DNA of 64,000 bases from Aestuariivirga litoralis (GTDB lineage Bacteria; Pseudomonadota; Alphaproteobacteria; Rhizobiales; Aestuariivirgaceae), in the NCBI RefSeq assembly GCF_003234965.1, contig NZ_QKVK01000001.1:682001-746000 (forward strand), written 5' to 3'. Positions 8,612 through 17,555 of this stretch are shown piece after piece (positions within the stretch are counted from its first letter, which is position 1; each line of letters opens with the position of its first letter). A program made the position numbers and the translations under genes. The notes beneath the pieces were generated by a model. It searched no databases and was not told the DNA's origin. It saw nothing but the letters and a program-made list of their open reading frames with translations.

Positions 8612-10534
8612 CTATTGCGGGCTGGCCAGGCGGAAACCGGCGTCGGCCCCTTCGCGCAAGGGCGAGACCTGCGCGAAGGTGACGCTCTGGATCGAGGCGG
8701 CCCCGGCGAAGAAGAAGCCGCCGCGCAGGCCGCGCGAGGCAGAGGCGCTGCCGTCGAGGTCATTCCAGTTGTAGACCGCCCCGCTCTGGTCGAAGGTGCC
8801 ATAGTGGCTGGGGCTGGCCGAATAGGCCCCGACGTCGAACAGGTAGTTCTGGCCAAGGTCGATGTAGCGCGCCTGCGGCACCGCGTAGAAGTAGGTTCCG
8901 TTGTAGTCGTCGATGTAGTTGGCCATGTTGGGCGCAGCGCCGACCTGGTTGCCCGGTGCCGTGTCGCTGGCCGTGGCATAGCGATAATAGCCACCCTTGT
9001 TGCCGTTGCGGCGCGGATCGTAATAGGCGGCCTTGTACCATTCGTTCTCGGTCGGCAGCCAGAAGCTGGGCGCGCCGCCGCGGTTGGGGTTCACCCGGTT
9101 GCGCGCCACCGCGGCGCCGCCGGTGGCGCCGAGCAGCCGGTAGGCGCCATCCTCCGTCGTCGCCGGACCCTGCGCGCCCGTGGGCTGGCCATTGGCCATC
9201 CAGTTGGCGAAGCGCGCCACGTCGAACCAGTTCACATAGGTGACGGGGCGATTCGCGCTGTCGCCTGCATTGTCGAGCGGGGCATAGCTGTAGGAACCAT
9301 CGGAACCGAGCCGCTCGATCCCCGCGCTGTTGGTCACGAGAGACATGGCCTGGTCATAGAGGCCATGGGGATCGCTCCGGGCGACGGCATTGAGGAAGTC
9401 GCAATACTGCCCGATGGTGACCTCGTAGGTGCCGATCCAGAAGGTCCGGCCGACCGCGCCGAAGCCCGTGCTGTCGCGCCGGTTGCCGGGATTGCCGATG
9501 CGGCTCAGTGCATAGTCGATGCTGGAGGCATGGCTGCCGCTGGCCGCGAGGCGGAAGCCGACATTGGAACTCGCCGCCGTGGTGGCATTGCCGAGCCGGT
9601 AGTCGGACTGCAGGTAACTGTAGTAGGACGTCCAGCCGCCGCCGCGGATGGTGCGCACCACGCCCGGCCGGGCATCCATGTCGGTCAGCTCCCACACACT
9701 GCCATTCATGTCATAGGTGCCATAGGGGCCGGGCGTGGCGGTGAAGGCGCCCACATCGGTGAGATAGTTCTGCGCCGGATCGAGGCTCAGCGTCTGGGTC
9801 ATGGCGAAGAGGCCGCCCCCGGCAACGTAATTGGCCTGGTTGGGACTGCTGCCGGCACTGTTGCCGGGCGTGCTGCTGCTGGCCGTGGCATAGAGCGTGT
9901 ATCCGCCCACACCCTCATTGAGCGTCGGGTTGTAATAGGCAGCCTTGTACCACTCGTTCTCGGTGGGAATGTAGTGGCTGGGCTTGCGGCGGGTGTTGGG
10001 GTTGACGGCGTTGCGCCGCACGGCGATGCCGGCCGCTGCCTTGCGCCCGGTCAGGTCATAGGCGCCATTCTCGGTGGTGCGCGGCGACTGCGGGCCGGTG
10101 GGCTGCCCGTTCGCCATCCAGTTGGCGAAGCGCGCCGCATCGAACCAGCTGACATAGGTGACGGGGCGGCCGCCAGCCGTGGCCGCGGCGGACTGCACGG
10201 CGCCGGCCGGTTCCATGGCGGTGTAGACATAGCTTCCGGCAGCACCCTCGCGGCGGATGCCCGCCACCATCAGGTCACTCGCCATCAGTGGATTGTAGAG
10301 CTGGTGCGGATCATCCTTGGCGACGGCATTGAGGAAGGCCACATAGTCGGCGATCGTCACGTCATGCTTGCTGATCGCGAAGGCCCGCGCCACGCGGCCG
10401 AAACCCGTCGCAGGATCAGCGCTGTTGGCGGCATCGCCCACGCTGACCATGTCGAAGGCCAGCGGGTCGGCCGCGGCGACCCCATGAGAGGCGGCGAGGA
10501 TGGCAATGCCGGAGAGAATGTGCCTGATGTTCAC
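8612..10534 (-). CDS. Secreted protein with two tandem FGE-sulfatase (SUMF1-like) domains
   Basis: The protein has about 640 residues, with a signal peptide (hydrophobic run ILSGIAILAASHGVAAA, then DPLAF). Two copies of a formylglycine-generating-enzyme fold follow (about 25-305 and 310-640). Each copy has the same landmarks: VTIADYVAFLNAV or VTIGQYCDFLNAV, then RPVTYVSWFDAARFANWM or RPVTYVNWFDVARFANWM, then PTENEWYKAAYY, then RGGGW or RGGFF and a closing GFRLA. The Cys pair needed for FGE copper catalysis is absent. The only cysteine after the signal region is in IGQYC, so a binding or structural role is more likely than oxidase activity. The GTG start at 10534 is inferred because it opens the signal peptide with GAAAG upstream, while the open frame to 10831 runs into the neighbouring gene. 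Confidence 0.8.
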   Translation of the reverse strand: MNIRHILSGIAILAASHGVAAADPLAFDMVSVGDAANSADPATGFGRVARAFAISKHDVTIADYVAFLNAVAKDDPHQLYNPLMASDLMVAGIRREGAAGSYVYTAMEPAGAVQSAAATAGGRPVTYVSWFDAARFANWMANGQPTGPQSPRTTENGAYDLTGRKAAAGIAVRRNAVNPNTRRKPSHYIPTENEWYKAAYYNPTLNEGVGGYTLYATASSSTPGNSAGSSPNQANYVAGGGLFAMTQTLSLDPAQNYLTDVGAFTATPGPYGTYDMNGSVWELTDMDARPGVVRTIRGGGWTSYYSYLQSDYRLGNATTAASSNVGFRLAASGSHASSIDYALSRIGNPGNRRDSTGFGAVGRTFWIGTYEVTIGQYCDFLNAVARSDPHGLYDQAMSLVTNSAGIERLGSDGSYSYAPLDNAGDSANRPVTYVNWFDVARFANWMANGQPTGAQGPATTEDGAYRLLGATGGAAVARNRVNPNRGGAPSFWLPTENEWYKAAYYDPRRNGNKGGYYRYATASDTAPGNQVGAAPNMANYIDDYNGTYFYAVPQARYIDLGQNYLFDVGAYSASPSHYGTFDQSGAVYNWNDLDGSASASRGLRGGFFFAGAASIQSVTFAQVSPLREGADAGFRLASPQ

Positions 10535-10649
10535 CGGGGTTGCTTTCAGTTGTTCAGGCAACCAACTTAGCCTGTGCGGCGACCGGCAGACAGCAGTCTT
10601 TGAGGACAATGCGAAGCCTCGCGCCGGACAATCACTGCTTGCGGAATGG

Positions 10650-11855
10650 CTAACCCCAGCCCCAGAAATCATTGCCCTCCTTGGCGAGGCTCCGCGCCAG
10701 GACCATCTTGTGCACTTCCGAGGCGCCGTCCACCAGCTTGGCGCAGCGCGCATAGCGATAGATCCATTCGAGCACCGTGTCCTTGGAATAACCACGCGCG
10801 CCGCAGAGTTGCACGCCGACGTCCGCCGCACGGTTCAAGGTATCGGCGACGTGGATCTTGGCCATGGAGATGTCCTTCTGGGCCTTTGAGCCCTGGTCGA
10901 GCTTCCACGCCGCATGCATGGTGAGGAGGCGCCCCTTCTCGATCTCGGCCGCCACCTCGCCCAGCATGATCTGCACGCTCTCGTGCTCGGCAAGCGTCGA
11001 GCCGAAGGCCTTGCGCTCCTTCACATAGGCCTGCGCGATCTCGAGGCAGCGCTTGGCGAGCCCCGTCCAGCGCATGCAGTGGGTGAGGCGCGCAGGGCCC
11101 AGGCGGATCTGGGTAAGGCGCAGGCCATCGCCCTCCGCCATCAGCCGGTTCTCCTCGGGAATCTCGAGCCCGTCGAACTCCAGTTCGCAGGTGCCGCCCA
11201 GTTCATCCGGCCCCATGGTGGAAATCCGGCGGATGATGCGCCAGCCCGGCTGGTCCTTGTGGAAGAGGAAGGCGGAGAGGCCGTTGCGCGGATCATCCGA
11301 GGTGCGCGCGACGAGGATGAAGTGGGTGGCGCCATCGGCACCGGAAATGAACCATTTGCGCCCGTGCACGACGTATGTGCCGCCGCGCTTCTCGGCTCTT
11401 GTCAGCATCATGCCGCCGGGATCGGAGCCGGAACCGGGATGCGGTTCCGTCATCACGAAGGAAGAGCGGATCCTGCCGTCGATGATGGGCTGCAGCCACT
11501 GGTCCTTCTGCGCCTCGGTCTTCAGCACCTTGTTGAGGACGTTCATGTTGCCGTCGTCGGGGGCGGCACAGTTGAAGGCCAGCGGGCCGAAGATCGAGCG
11601 GTTCGCCTCCTCGTAGAAGGCGGCCCAGCCAACCATGGGCAGGCCGAGGCCACCGCGTTCCTTCGGCATCTGCGGCGCCCAGAGGCCGGCGGCCTTCGCC
11701 TTCTCGCGCAGGGGCGCCAGCACCTCGAGGCGGATGTTCTCATGCGCGTCGTAATTGGCGCGGTCGGCCTCGAGCGGTATCACCTCGCGCTCCACGAAGG
11801 CGCGGACCTTCAGGCGCAGCGCGTCGATCTCGGGCGGCAGGGTGAAATCCATCAT
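10650..11855 (-). CDS. Acyl-CoA dehydrogenase family protein
   Basis: The 401-residue flavoprotein has the three acyl-CoA dehydrogenase regions: an N-terminal helical part (LPPEIDALRLKVRAFVEREV), the middle beta domain with the FAD/substrate signature MTEPHPGSGSDPGGM and KWFISGADGA, and the C-terminal helical domain (YVKERKAFGSTLAEHESVQ, ending KLVDGASEVHKMVLARSL). The family removes two hydrogens from acyl-CoA thioesters and passes electrons to ETF. The overall pattern resembles ACAD10/11-like members, but the chain length of the substrate cannot be told. An SDR gene ends 6 bp away on the same strand just upstream of this start, so they are probably one transcript for lipid or acid degradation. 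Confidence 0.92.
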   Translation of the reverse strand: MMDFTLPPEIDALRLKVRAFVEREVIPLEADRANYDAHENIRLEVLAPLREKAKAAGLWAPQMPKERGGLGLPMVGWAAFYEEANRSIFGPLAFNCAAPDDGNMNVLNKVLKTEAQKDQWLQPIIDGRIRSSFVMTEPHPGSGSDPGGMMLTRAEKRGGTYVVHGRKWFISGADGATHFILVARTSDDPRNGLSAFLFHKDQPGWRIIRRISTMGPDELGGTCELEFDGLEIPEENRLMAEGDGLRLTQIRLGPARLTHCMRWTGLAKRCLEIAQAYVKERKAFGSTLAEHESVQIMLGEVAAEIEKGRLLTMHAAWKLDQGSKAQKDISMAKIHVADTLNRAADVGVQLCGARGYSKDTVLEWIYRYARCAKLVDGASEVHKMVLARSLAKEGNDFWGWG

Positions 11856-11861
11856 CTCTCC

Positions 11862-12632
11862 TCAGGCCAGTGCGTGGCCGCCATCGACATTGATCTCCGC
11901 CCCGGTCATGAAGCCCGATGCCTTGGAAGATGCGAGCAGCAGCAGCGTGGCATCGAGGTCGGAGGGCTGGCCGGAGCGGCGCTGCGGCACGCGCTTGATC
12001 ATCTCCTGCCCCGCGGGGCTCGCCAGATAGTCGTCCGTCATCTCGCTGGAGATGAAGCCGGGCGAGATGGCGTTGACCCTGATGCCGAAGCGCGCCCATT
12101 CCATGGCCTGGGCCTTGGTCATGTGCAGCACCGCGGCCTTGCTGATCGCATAGCTCGCCGACGACATGCCCACGCGGCCCGCGACGAGCGAGGCGATGTT
12201 GATGATCGCGCCCCCGCGCTTCGCGTCGACCAGGCGCTGCGCGAAGGCGCGGGAGAGATGCCAGACGGAATTGACGTTGGTGTCCATCACGCGGTCCCAC
12301 TCGGCATCGGGCGTGTTGACGATGCGCCCGCCGCCGGCGATGCCGGCATTGTTGACGAGCAAGGTGAGAGGACCGAAGGCGCGCGCGGCCTCGTCCAGCG
12401 CGGTTCCGATGGATGCCGTGTCGGTGACATCCAGCGCCAGCGCCGCGATGTTGGGCGAAGAGGCTGCGAGGTCCTGCAGCCTGTCGGTGCGGCGGGCGGC
12501 GGCCACCACCTTGGCGCCATGGGCGGCCAGCACCTCGGCAAAGCGGCGGCCGAGGCCGGAGGAGGCGCCGGTGACCAGGGCCACCTCGCCCGTCAGGTCG
12601 AAAAGCTGTTGCGCGGGCGTGATTTGGCTCAT
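11862..12632 (-). CDS. Short-chain dehydrogenase/reductase
   Basis: The 256-residue classical SDR has the cofactor motif TGASSGLG near residues 21-28, NNAG for core stability, the catalytic Ser in INIASLV and the Tyr/Lys pair in YAISK. After that comes the usual PGFISSEM segment and a C-terminal INVDGGHALA, as in 3-oxoacyl reductase-like or hydroxyacyl-CoA dehydrogenase-like SDRs. It sits 6 bp upstream of an acyl-CoA dehydrogenase gene, which suggests a shared acyl-chain catabolic role. The exact substrate is not readable from sequence. It diverges from the amidotransferase-like gene at 12700, with a 67-bp intergenic region. Confidence 0.9.
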   Translation of the reverse strand: MSQITPAQQLFDLTGEVALVTGASSGLGRRFAEVLAAHGAKVVAAARRTDRLQDLAASSPNIAALALDVTDTASIGTALDEAARAFGPLTLLVNNAGIAGGGRIVNTPDAEWDRVMDTNVNSVWHLSRAFAQRLVDAKRGGAIINIASLVAGRVGMSSASYAISKAAVLHMTKAQAMEWARFGIRVNAISPGFISSEMTDDYLASPAGQEMIKRVPQRRSGQPSDLDATLLLLASSKASGFMTGAEINVDGGHALA

Positions 12633-12699
12633 CGGTTGGACTTTCCCCCCATGTCCTTGCTATCTAGACGGCAAATCAGCTTTCCCACAAGGTTCGGAA

Positions 12700-13476
12700 A
12701 TGTCCTACCTGCCCCTCGTCGGCCTGCCGGCGGATACCTATGAAAGCCACGGCTTCCAGTACCACTCGATCGGCGACAAATATGTGCGCGCAGTGGCCGA
12801 GGTGGCGCTGTGCTCACCCGTCATGATCCCCTCGATGATCGACGCGCTGCAGCTCGACGACCTCCTGGAGCATTTCGACGGCATCGTGATGACCGGGGCC
12901 GTCTCCAACGTCCACCCGCCGCATTACGGCGAGCAGCCGACGGTGGCGCATGAGCCCTATGACCATGGCCGCGACGCCACCACGCTGAAGCTGATCGAGA
13001 AGGTGCTGAAGAAGGGCCTGCCGCTGTTCTGCATCTGCCGCGGCTTCCAGGAGCTGAACGTTGTGCTCGGCGGCACGCTCGAAACCGAGCTGCAACAGGT
13101 GGAGGGCCGCCTCGACCACCGCGCCCCCGACCATGACGACGTCGACGTGCGCTATGCGCCGTCGCATGCCATCAACATCCGCCCGGGCGGCCTGCTCGAA
13201 CAGATCCTCGGCAAGCGCGAGACCATGGTGAACTCGATCCACCGCCAGGGCATCAAGCGGCTGGCCAAAGGCCTGCAGGTGGAGGCCACCGCCCCCGATG
13301 GCATCATCGAGGCGGTATCGGTGCGCGATGCCAAGAGCTTCGCCATGGGCACCCAGTGGCACCCGGAATTCAGGGCGCTGAACAATCCGGATTCGGTGAA
13401 GCTGTTCACCGCCTTCGGAAACGCCGTGCGGGGCTATGCCGCCGCGCGCGGCAAGACGCTCAGAACGGTGGCCTGA
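12700..13476 (+). CDS. Gamma-glutamyl-gamma-aminobutyrate hydrolase family protein (PuuD-like)
   Basis: The 258-residue class-I glutamine-amidotransferase-like hydrolase has the nucleophile elbow FCICRGFQELN (Cys in CRG) and the His-Glu pair in GTQWHPEF. PuuD-type enzymes split gamma-glutamyl-GABA or related gamma-glutamyl amides in polyamine and amine catabolism. The N-terminus PLVGLPADTYE and the HSIGDKYVRAV segment fit the peptidase C26 family. The ATG at 12700 is chosen because the family starts here, although the frame is open further upstream inside the divergent SDR gene. The likely partner ligases, the two glutamine-synthetase-like genes, are 34-41 kb away. The link to them is inference. 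Confidence 0.88.
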   Translation: MSYLPLVGLPADTYESHGFQYHSIGDKYVRAVAEVALCSPVMIPSMIDALQLDDLLEHFDGIVMTGAVSNVHPPHYGEQPTVAHEPYDHGRDATTLKLIEKVLKKGLPLFCICRGFQELNVVLGGTLETELQQVEGRLDHRAPDHDDVDVRYAPSHAINIRPGGLLEQILGKRETMVNSIHRQGIKRLAKGLQVEATAPDGIIEAVSVRDAKSFAMGTQWHPEFRALNNPDSVKLFTAFGNAVRGYAAARGKTLRTVA

Positions 13477-13482
13477 AGCCGC

Positions 13483-14421
13483 CTATCGCCGCGCTTCGAT
13501 CGCATCCCAGATGAGTGATGCGATATCGGCACCCCCGAACCGTTTCACTTCACGGATGCCGGTGGGCGAGGTGACGTTGATCTCGGTGAGATAGTCGCCG
13601 ATCACGTCGATGCCGACGAAGATGAGGCCGCGCGCCTTGAGGTCCGGTCCCAGTGCCTCGCAGATCTCGTGCTCGCGCCTGGTCATGTTGGTCGGTTCGG
13701 CCTTGCCGCCCACATGCATGTTGGAGCGGTTCTCGTTCACCGCCGGCACGCGGTTGATGGCGCCCGCCGCCTTGCCGTCGACGAGGATGATGCGCTTGTC
13801 GCCCTTCCTTACGTCCGGCAGGTATTTCTGCGCGATGAAGGGTTCGCGGAACGTCTGGGTGAAGAGTTCGAGCAGCGACGAGAAGTTCTGGTCGCCCTCG
13901 CCCAGCCTGAACACGCCCGCGCCGCCATTGCCGTAGAGCGGCTTCAGGATGATGTCGCCATGCTCGCGGCGGAAGGCGGCGAGTTCCACGGGGTCGCGCG
14001 TGATCAGCGTCTCCGGCATGAATTGCGGATAGTTGAGGACGAAGAGCTTCTCCGGCGCGTTCCGCACCTCCTTCGGATCGTTCACCACCAGCGTCCTGGG
14101 GTGGATCGTCTCCAGCATGTGGGTGGCGGTGATGTAGCCCATGTCGAAGGGCGGGTCCTGGCGCATCAGGACGACGTCCTCCTTGCCGAGGTCGCAGCGG
14201 CGCTCGTCACCCAGCGTATAGTGGTTGCCTTTCTCGTCGCGCACGGTGACGTCATTGCCGGTGGCGAACAGCGAGCCGCCGCCCAGTGCCAACGCCTTCG
14301 TCTGGTAATAGAACAGCTGGTGCCCGCGGCGCTGGGCTTCCAGCATCATGGCGAAGGTCGAATCGCCCGCGATGGTGATGGACTGGATCGGGTCCATCTG
14401 CACTGCAACCTTCAGGGCCAT
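13483..14421 (-). CDS. gshB: Glutathione synthetase
   Basis: This ATP-grasp ligase joins gamma-glutamylcysteine and glycine. The 312-residue protein starts [12 protein letters not shown] and contains the family segments [42 protein letters not shown] (glycine-rich nucleotide loop) and the metal/ATP-binding end [20 protein letters not shown]. The length is normal for bacterial GshB. The start codon directly abuts the stop of yraN, and the order rsmI-yraN-gshB on one strand is a well-known conserved alphaproteobacterial arrangement. It converges on the PuuD-like gene with only 6 bp between. Confidence 0.96.
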   Translation of the reverse strand: MALKVAVQMDPIQSITIAGDSTFAMMLEAQRRGHQLFYYQTKALALGGGSLFATGNDVTVRDEKGNHYTLGDERRCDLGKEDVVLMRQDPPFDMGYITATHMLETIHPRTLVVNDPKEVRNAPEKLFVLNYPQFMPETLITRDPVELAAFRREHGDIILKPLYGNGGAGVFRLGEGDQNFSSLLELFTQTFREPFIAQKYLPDVRKGDKRIILVDGKAAGAINRVPAVNENRSNMHVGGKAEPTNMTRREHEICEALGPDLKARGLIFVGIDVIGDYLTEINVTSPTGIREVKRFGGADIASLIWDAIEARR

Positions 14422-14787
14422 CTAGCCGTCTCCCTCGAATGCGTTCTCGATATGCCGGGGCCAGTGGTAGGGGGTCACCGCGACGATGTCAAAACGGCAG
14501 GCCTGCAGGGCAGCCCTGCGGTCCTCGGCCATGAACTGGCGCGCGGCGACAGCGATGCGCCGGGCCTGGCGCGGGGTGACGGATTCCACCGCGCTGTCGA
14601 GGTTCCTGCGCGCCTTCACCTCGATGAAGGCGGTGACCTCGCCGCGGCGCATGATGAGGTCCACCTCCCCGCCGCGCGTCTTGTAGCGCCGCGCCAGCAG
14701 CCGCCAGCCCTTCAGGCGCAGCGCCCACAGGGCGATCAGTTCCGCGCTGCGGCCATGTTCCTCGGATTTGCGCCGGTCATTCGCCAT
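14422..14787 (-). CDS. YraN family (UPF0102) nuclease-like protein
   Basis: The 121-residue protein has the YraN signature: GRSAELIALWALRLKGW, LLARRYKTRGGEVDLIMRR, then TAFIEVKARR. The GEVDLI...EVK pattern matches the PD-(D/E)xK / Holliday-junction-resolvase-like nuclease core, but the cellular role is not established. The ATG at 14787 is preferred over 14805. It overlaps the end of rsmI by 11 bp, and the protein ends where gshB begins, so the three genes form one transcription unit. Confidence 0.9.
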   Translation of the reverse strand: MANDRRKSEEHGRSAELIALWALRLKGWRLLARRYKTRGGEVDLIMRRGEVTAFIEVKARRNLDSAVESVTPRQARRIAVAARQFMAEDRRAALQACRFDIVAVTPYHWPRHIENAFEGDG

Positions 14788-15673
14788 CGCCCTGCCGGCG
14801 CGCAAGTATGCGCTGGTAGACGTCGGAGCGGCCCAGGTGGAAACGCTTGGCCACCTCGGAGGCCGCCTTGCTGGCGGGCATCGCGGCGAGTGCTTCCGTG
14901 ATGGCCGCGTCGAGATCGGCTTCCGAGACGTCCTCTTCGCCCTCGGGCGGGCCGACGAGCAGGGTGATCTCGCCCTTGACGCTGGCGCGGGACTCGAGCT
15001 CGGCGGCGATCTCCTCCGGCGTCCCGCGCAGCACCTCCTCGTGCAGCTTGGTGAGTTCGCGCGTCACCGCGACGTGGCGGCCCGGCAGCGCGGCGGAAAG
15101 ATCATGCAGCGTCTCGATGATGCGGTGCGGGCTTTCGAAGAAGATCAGCGTGGCCTTCAGCCGGGCGAATTCCGCGAAGAGGCGGTTCCGTTCGCCCTGC
15201 TTCTGCGGCACGAAGCCGGCGAAGAGGAAGCGGTCGGTGGGAAGGCCCGAAAGTGCGAGGCCGGTGAGCACCGCGGAGGGCCCGGGGCAAGCGGTGACAG
15301 GAATGCCCATGTCGACGGCCTCCTTCACCAGCCGATAGCCGGGATCGGAGACGAGCGGCATGCCGGCATCCGAGATCAGCGCGATGGTGGCGCCCTGCTT
15401 CAGGCGTTCGAGGATTTCGGGGCGAACCTTCTGGGCGTTGTGCTCGTGGTAGGGAGCAAGGCGGGTCTTGATGGCGAAGCGCTCCATCAGCTTGCCCGAT
15501 GTGCGCGTGTCCTCGCACAGCACGGTCTCGGCGGCGGCCAGAGTGGCCAGCGCGCGGATCGTCATATCGCCGAGGTTGCCGATGGGCGTTGCGACGACAT
15601 GGAGGCCGGGCGCCAGGGGCTCCGCATCGAAGCGGTGGGCGCCGATGATGTAGCTGGGTTGGCCGTCGGTCAT
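14777..15673 (-). CDS. rsmI: 16S rRNA (cytidine-1402-2'-O)-methyltransferase
   Basis: RsmI methylates the ribose of C1402 in the decoding centre of 16S rRNA. The 298-residue protein has the tetrapyrrole-methylase-like fold: GLHVVATPIGNLGDMTIRAL, then LCEDTRTSGKL, ISDAGMPLVSDPGYRLV and CPGPSAVLTGLALSGLP. A C-terminal helical part ends in HLGRSDVYQRILARR. The open frame extends 35 codons upstream to 15778, but that extension is the translation of a palindromic repeat (RHPGESRGPALP-type), so the ATG at 15673 (MTDGQPS) is the sensible start. It heads the rsmI-yraN-gshB unit. Confidence 0.95.
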   Translation of the reverse strand: MTDGQPSYIIGAHRFDAEPLAPGLHVVATPIGNLGDMTIRALATLAAAETVLCEDTRTSGKLMERFAIKTRLAPYHEHNAQKVRPEILERLKQGATIALISDAGMPLVSDPGYRLVKEAVDMGIPVTACPGPSAVLTGLALSGLPTDRFLFAGFVPQKQGERNRLFAEFARLKATLIFFESPHRIIETLHDLSAALPGRHVAVTRELTKLHEEVLRGTPEEIAAELESRASVKGEITLLVGPPEGEEDVSEADLDAAITEALAAMPASKAASEVAKRFHLGRSDVYQRILARRQGDGE

Positions 15674-15696
15674 GTGTGCCGCCTCCCCATAGAGGC

Positions 15697-15772
15697 CGTC
15701 ATCCCGGCGAAAGCCGGGACCCCGCTTCCTTGGGGCCGGCAAAGCGGGGCCCCGGCTTTCGCCGGGGTGACG
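15697..15772. repeat. Palindromic intergenic repeat, family B (copy B1)
   Basis: This element of about 76 bp begins CGTCATCCCGGCGAAAGCCGG and ends CCGGCTTTCGCCGGGGTGACG, an inverted repeat around a GC-rich centre. It lies between hemW and rsmI on the minus strand. It adds a false 35-residue N-terminal extension to the rsmI reading frame. Confidence 0.85.
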
Positions 15773-15814
15773 GAACAAGTGGGAGCGGTTGACGCCATTG
15801 AACGAAGCGTAGTG

Positions 15815-16963
15815 TCAGCTCGCCAGTTCCGCAATCACTGCATTGAGCAGCTTGCGGCCATCGGCGGTGGCCATCAGCTGCTGGCCATGCCGCTTGATCA
15901 GCCCCATCGATTTCATGCCTGCGAGCTTGGAGGAATCGATCTCCCGGCCGGCCAGCGCGGCATAGCGGTCCATGTCGATCCCCTCGGCAATGCGCATGCC
16001 CATCAGCAGATATTCGCCCGCCTGGTCCACTGGCGGCACCACCGTGTCGGACACCATGCCCTGCCCCTGTGTCCGCACCAGTTCGCGCCAGGTTTCGGGG
16101 TGGCGCTCGGCGATCAGCGCGCGGCGGTTCTCGCCATCGGCGATGCGGCTGTGGGCGCCTGGGCCCACCCCGGCATATTCGCCATAGCGCCAGTAGAGCA
16201 GGTTATGGCGCGACTCCTGACCGGGGGCCGCGTGGTTCGAGACCTCGTAGGTGGCGAGGCCCGCGGATTCCGTCAGTTCCTGCGTGATGTCGTAGAGGTC
16301 GGCGGCGCGGTCATCGCTGGGCGTCTGCAGGCGGCCCTTTTCGTAGAGGTCGAAATAGGTGGTGCCTGGCTCAATGGTGAGCTGGTAGAGCGACATGTGA
16401 CCCTGCTGCTCGGCAAGCGCGCGGGTCAGTTCGGCGCGCCACTGCTCCGGCGTCTGGTTGGGCCTGGCATAGATCATGTCGAAGGAGCAGCGCGGGAAGA
16501 TTTTCGCTGCGAGGCGGAAGGCGGCGATGGCCTCCTCGGAAGAGTGCTGGCGGCCCAGGGCCTTCAGGTCATCATCGTTCAGGGCCTGCACGCCGACCGA
16601 GACGCGATTGACGCCGGCCGCGCGATAGCCGCGGAAATTCTCGGCCTCGATCGAAGTGGGGTTTGCTTCGAGCGTGACCTCCACGTCCGGCGACACCGCC
16701 CACAGCTTGCCGATCGTGTCGAGCACATGGCCCACGGCCTGTGGCGGCATCAGCGAGGGCGTGCCGCCACCGAAGAAGATCGAGGTGACGGTGCGGCCCG
16801 GCGTGCGCTCCGCGAACCATGCGAGTTCGCTGCCGAGCGCCTCGGCGAAGGACATGGTGTCCACCGCTTCGTGGCGCACATGGCTGTTGAAGTCGCAATA
16901 GGGGCACTTGGCCTTGCAGAAGGGCCAGTGAACGTAAATGCCGAAGGCGTCAGAAGAGGTCAC
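15815..16963 (-). CDS. hemW: Radical SAM heme chaperone HemW (coproporphyrinogen III oxidase-like)
   Basis: HemW is a radical-SAM relative of HemN thought to bind and deliver heme rather than oxidise coproporphyrinogen. The 382-residue protein starts VTSSDAFGIYVHWPFC and has the cluster motif Cys16-x3-Cys20-x2-Cys23 within FCKAKCPYCDFNSH. Further landmarks are SIFFGGGTPSLM, VTLEANPTS and a C-terminal HemN-type domain (GMRIAEGID to the end). The GTG at 16963 is chosen because it places the cluster at the usual distance. It overlaps the end of rdgB by 14 bp. The frame is open to 17350, but that extra part is the shadow of rdgB. Gene order rph-rdgB-hemW is conserved in the class. Confidence 0.94.
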   Translation of the reverse strand: MTSSDAFGIYVHWPFCKAKCPYCDFNSHVRHEAVDTMSFAEALGSELAWFAERTPGRTVTSIFFGGGTPSLMPPQAVGHVLDTIGKLWAVSPDVEVTLEANPTSIEAENFRGYRAAGVNRVSVGVQALNDDDLKALGRQHSSEEAIAAFRLAAKIFPRCSFDMIYARPNQTPEQWRAELTRALAEQQGHMSLYQLTIEPGTTYFDLYEKGRLQTPSDDRAADLYDITQELTESAGLATYEVSNHAAPGQESRHNLLYWRYGEYAGVGPGAHSRIADGENRRALIAERHPETWRELVRTQGQGMVSDTVVPPVDQAGEYLLMGMRIAEGIDMDRYAALAGREIDSSKLAGMKSMGLIKRHGQQLMATADGRKLLNAVIAELAS

Positions 16964-17555
16964 GGACGAGGAGTTCCAGCGCGCGGGCGCGGTGCGAGAT
17001 GCGGTTCTTTTCCTCAGGCGCCAGTTCGGCGAAGGTGCGCGTCTCGCCATCCGGCACGAACATCGGGTCATAGCCGTGGCCCAGGGCCCCGCGCGGCGGC
17101 CAGGCGAGCGACCCTTGCGCACGGCCCTCGAAGACGCGCTCCGTGCCATCCGGCCAGATGACGCAGAGGGTGCAGGCGAAATAGGCACGGCGCTTGTCGG
17201 GCGTGGTGGCGCCCTTGGCCTGCAGCTTCTCTTCGACGAGGCGCATGGCGCGGTTCCAGTCACGGTCCGGCCCCGCCCAGTCGGCGGTATAGACACCCGG
17301 CTCGCCGCCCAGCGCCTCGACGCAGAGGCCGGAATCGTCCGACACCGCAATCAGCCCGCTGGCCTTCATGGCGGCGAGCGCCTTGATGCGGGCATTGCCG
17401 GCGAAGGTGCTTTCGGTTTCCACCGGCTCCGGCAGGCCAAGCGCCCCGGCACTCACCGCCTCCACGCCATAGGGCTTCAGCAGCGCGGCGAATTCCTCGA
17501 GCTTGCCCTTGTTGTGCGTGGCGATGACGATCTTCTGATCGCGCAGCGTGCGCAT
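16950..17555 (-). CDS. rdgB: XTP/dITP diphosphatase (non-canonical purine NTP pyrophosphatase)
   Basis: The enzyme hydrolyses dITP, XTP and related deaminated purine nucleotides and keeps them out of DNA and RNA. The 201-residue protein shows the family signature IVIATHNKGKLEEF at the N-terminus, then FAGNARIKALAA, VSDDSGLCVEALGG and GHGYDPMFVPDG, and ends in KNRISHRARAL. Its ATG overlaps the TGA of rph (ATGA at 17552-17557 read on the minus strand), which suggests translational coupling. hemW starts inside its last codons. Confidence 0.96.
   Translation of the reverse strand: MRTLRDQKIVIATHNKGKLEEFAALLKPYGVEAVSAGALGLPEPVETESTFAGNARIKALAAMKASGLIAVSDDSGLCVEALGGEPGVYTADWAGPDRDWNRAMRLVEEKLQAKGATTPDKRRAYFACTLCVIWPDGTERVFEGRAQGSLAWPPRGALGHGYDPMFVPDGETRTFAELAPEEKNRISHRARALELLVRDLF

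Noticed and set aside
8615-10570. Plus-strand open frame antisense to the FGE-domain gene
   Set aside because: The minus strand encodes clear tandem FGE domains; the plus product is Ala/Gly/Arg-rich without motifs.
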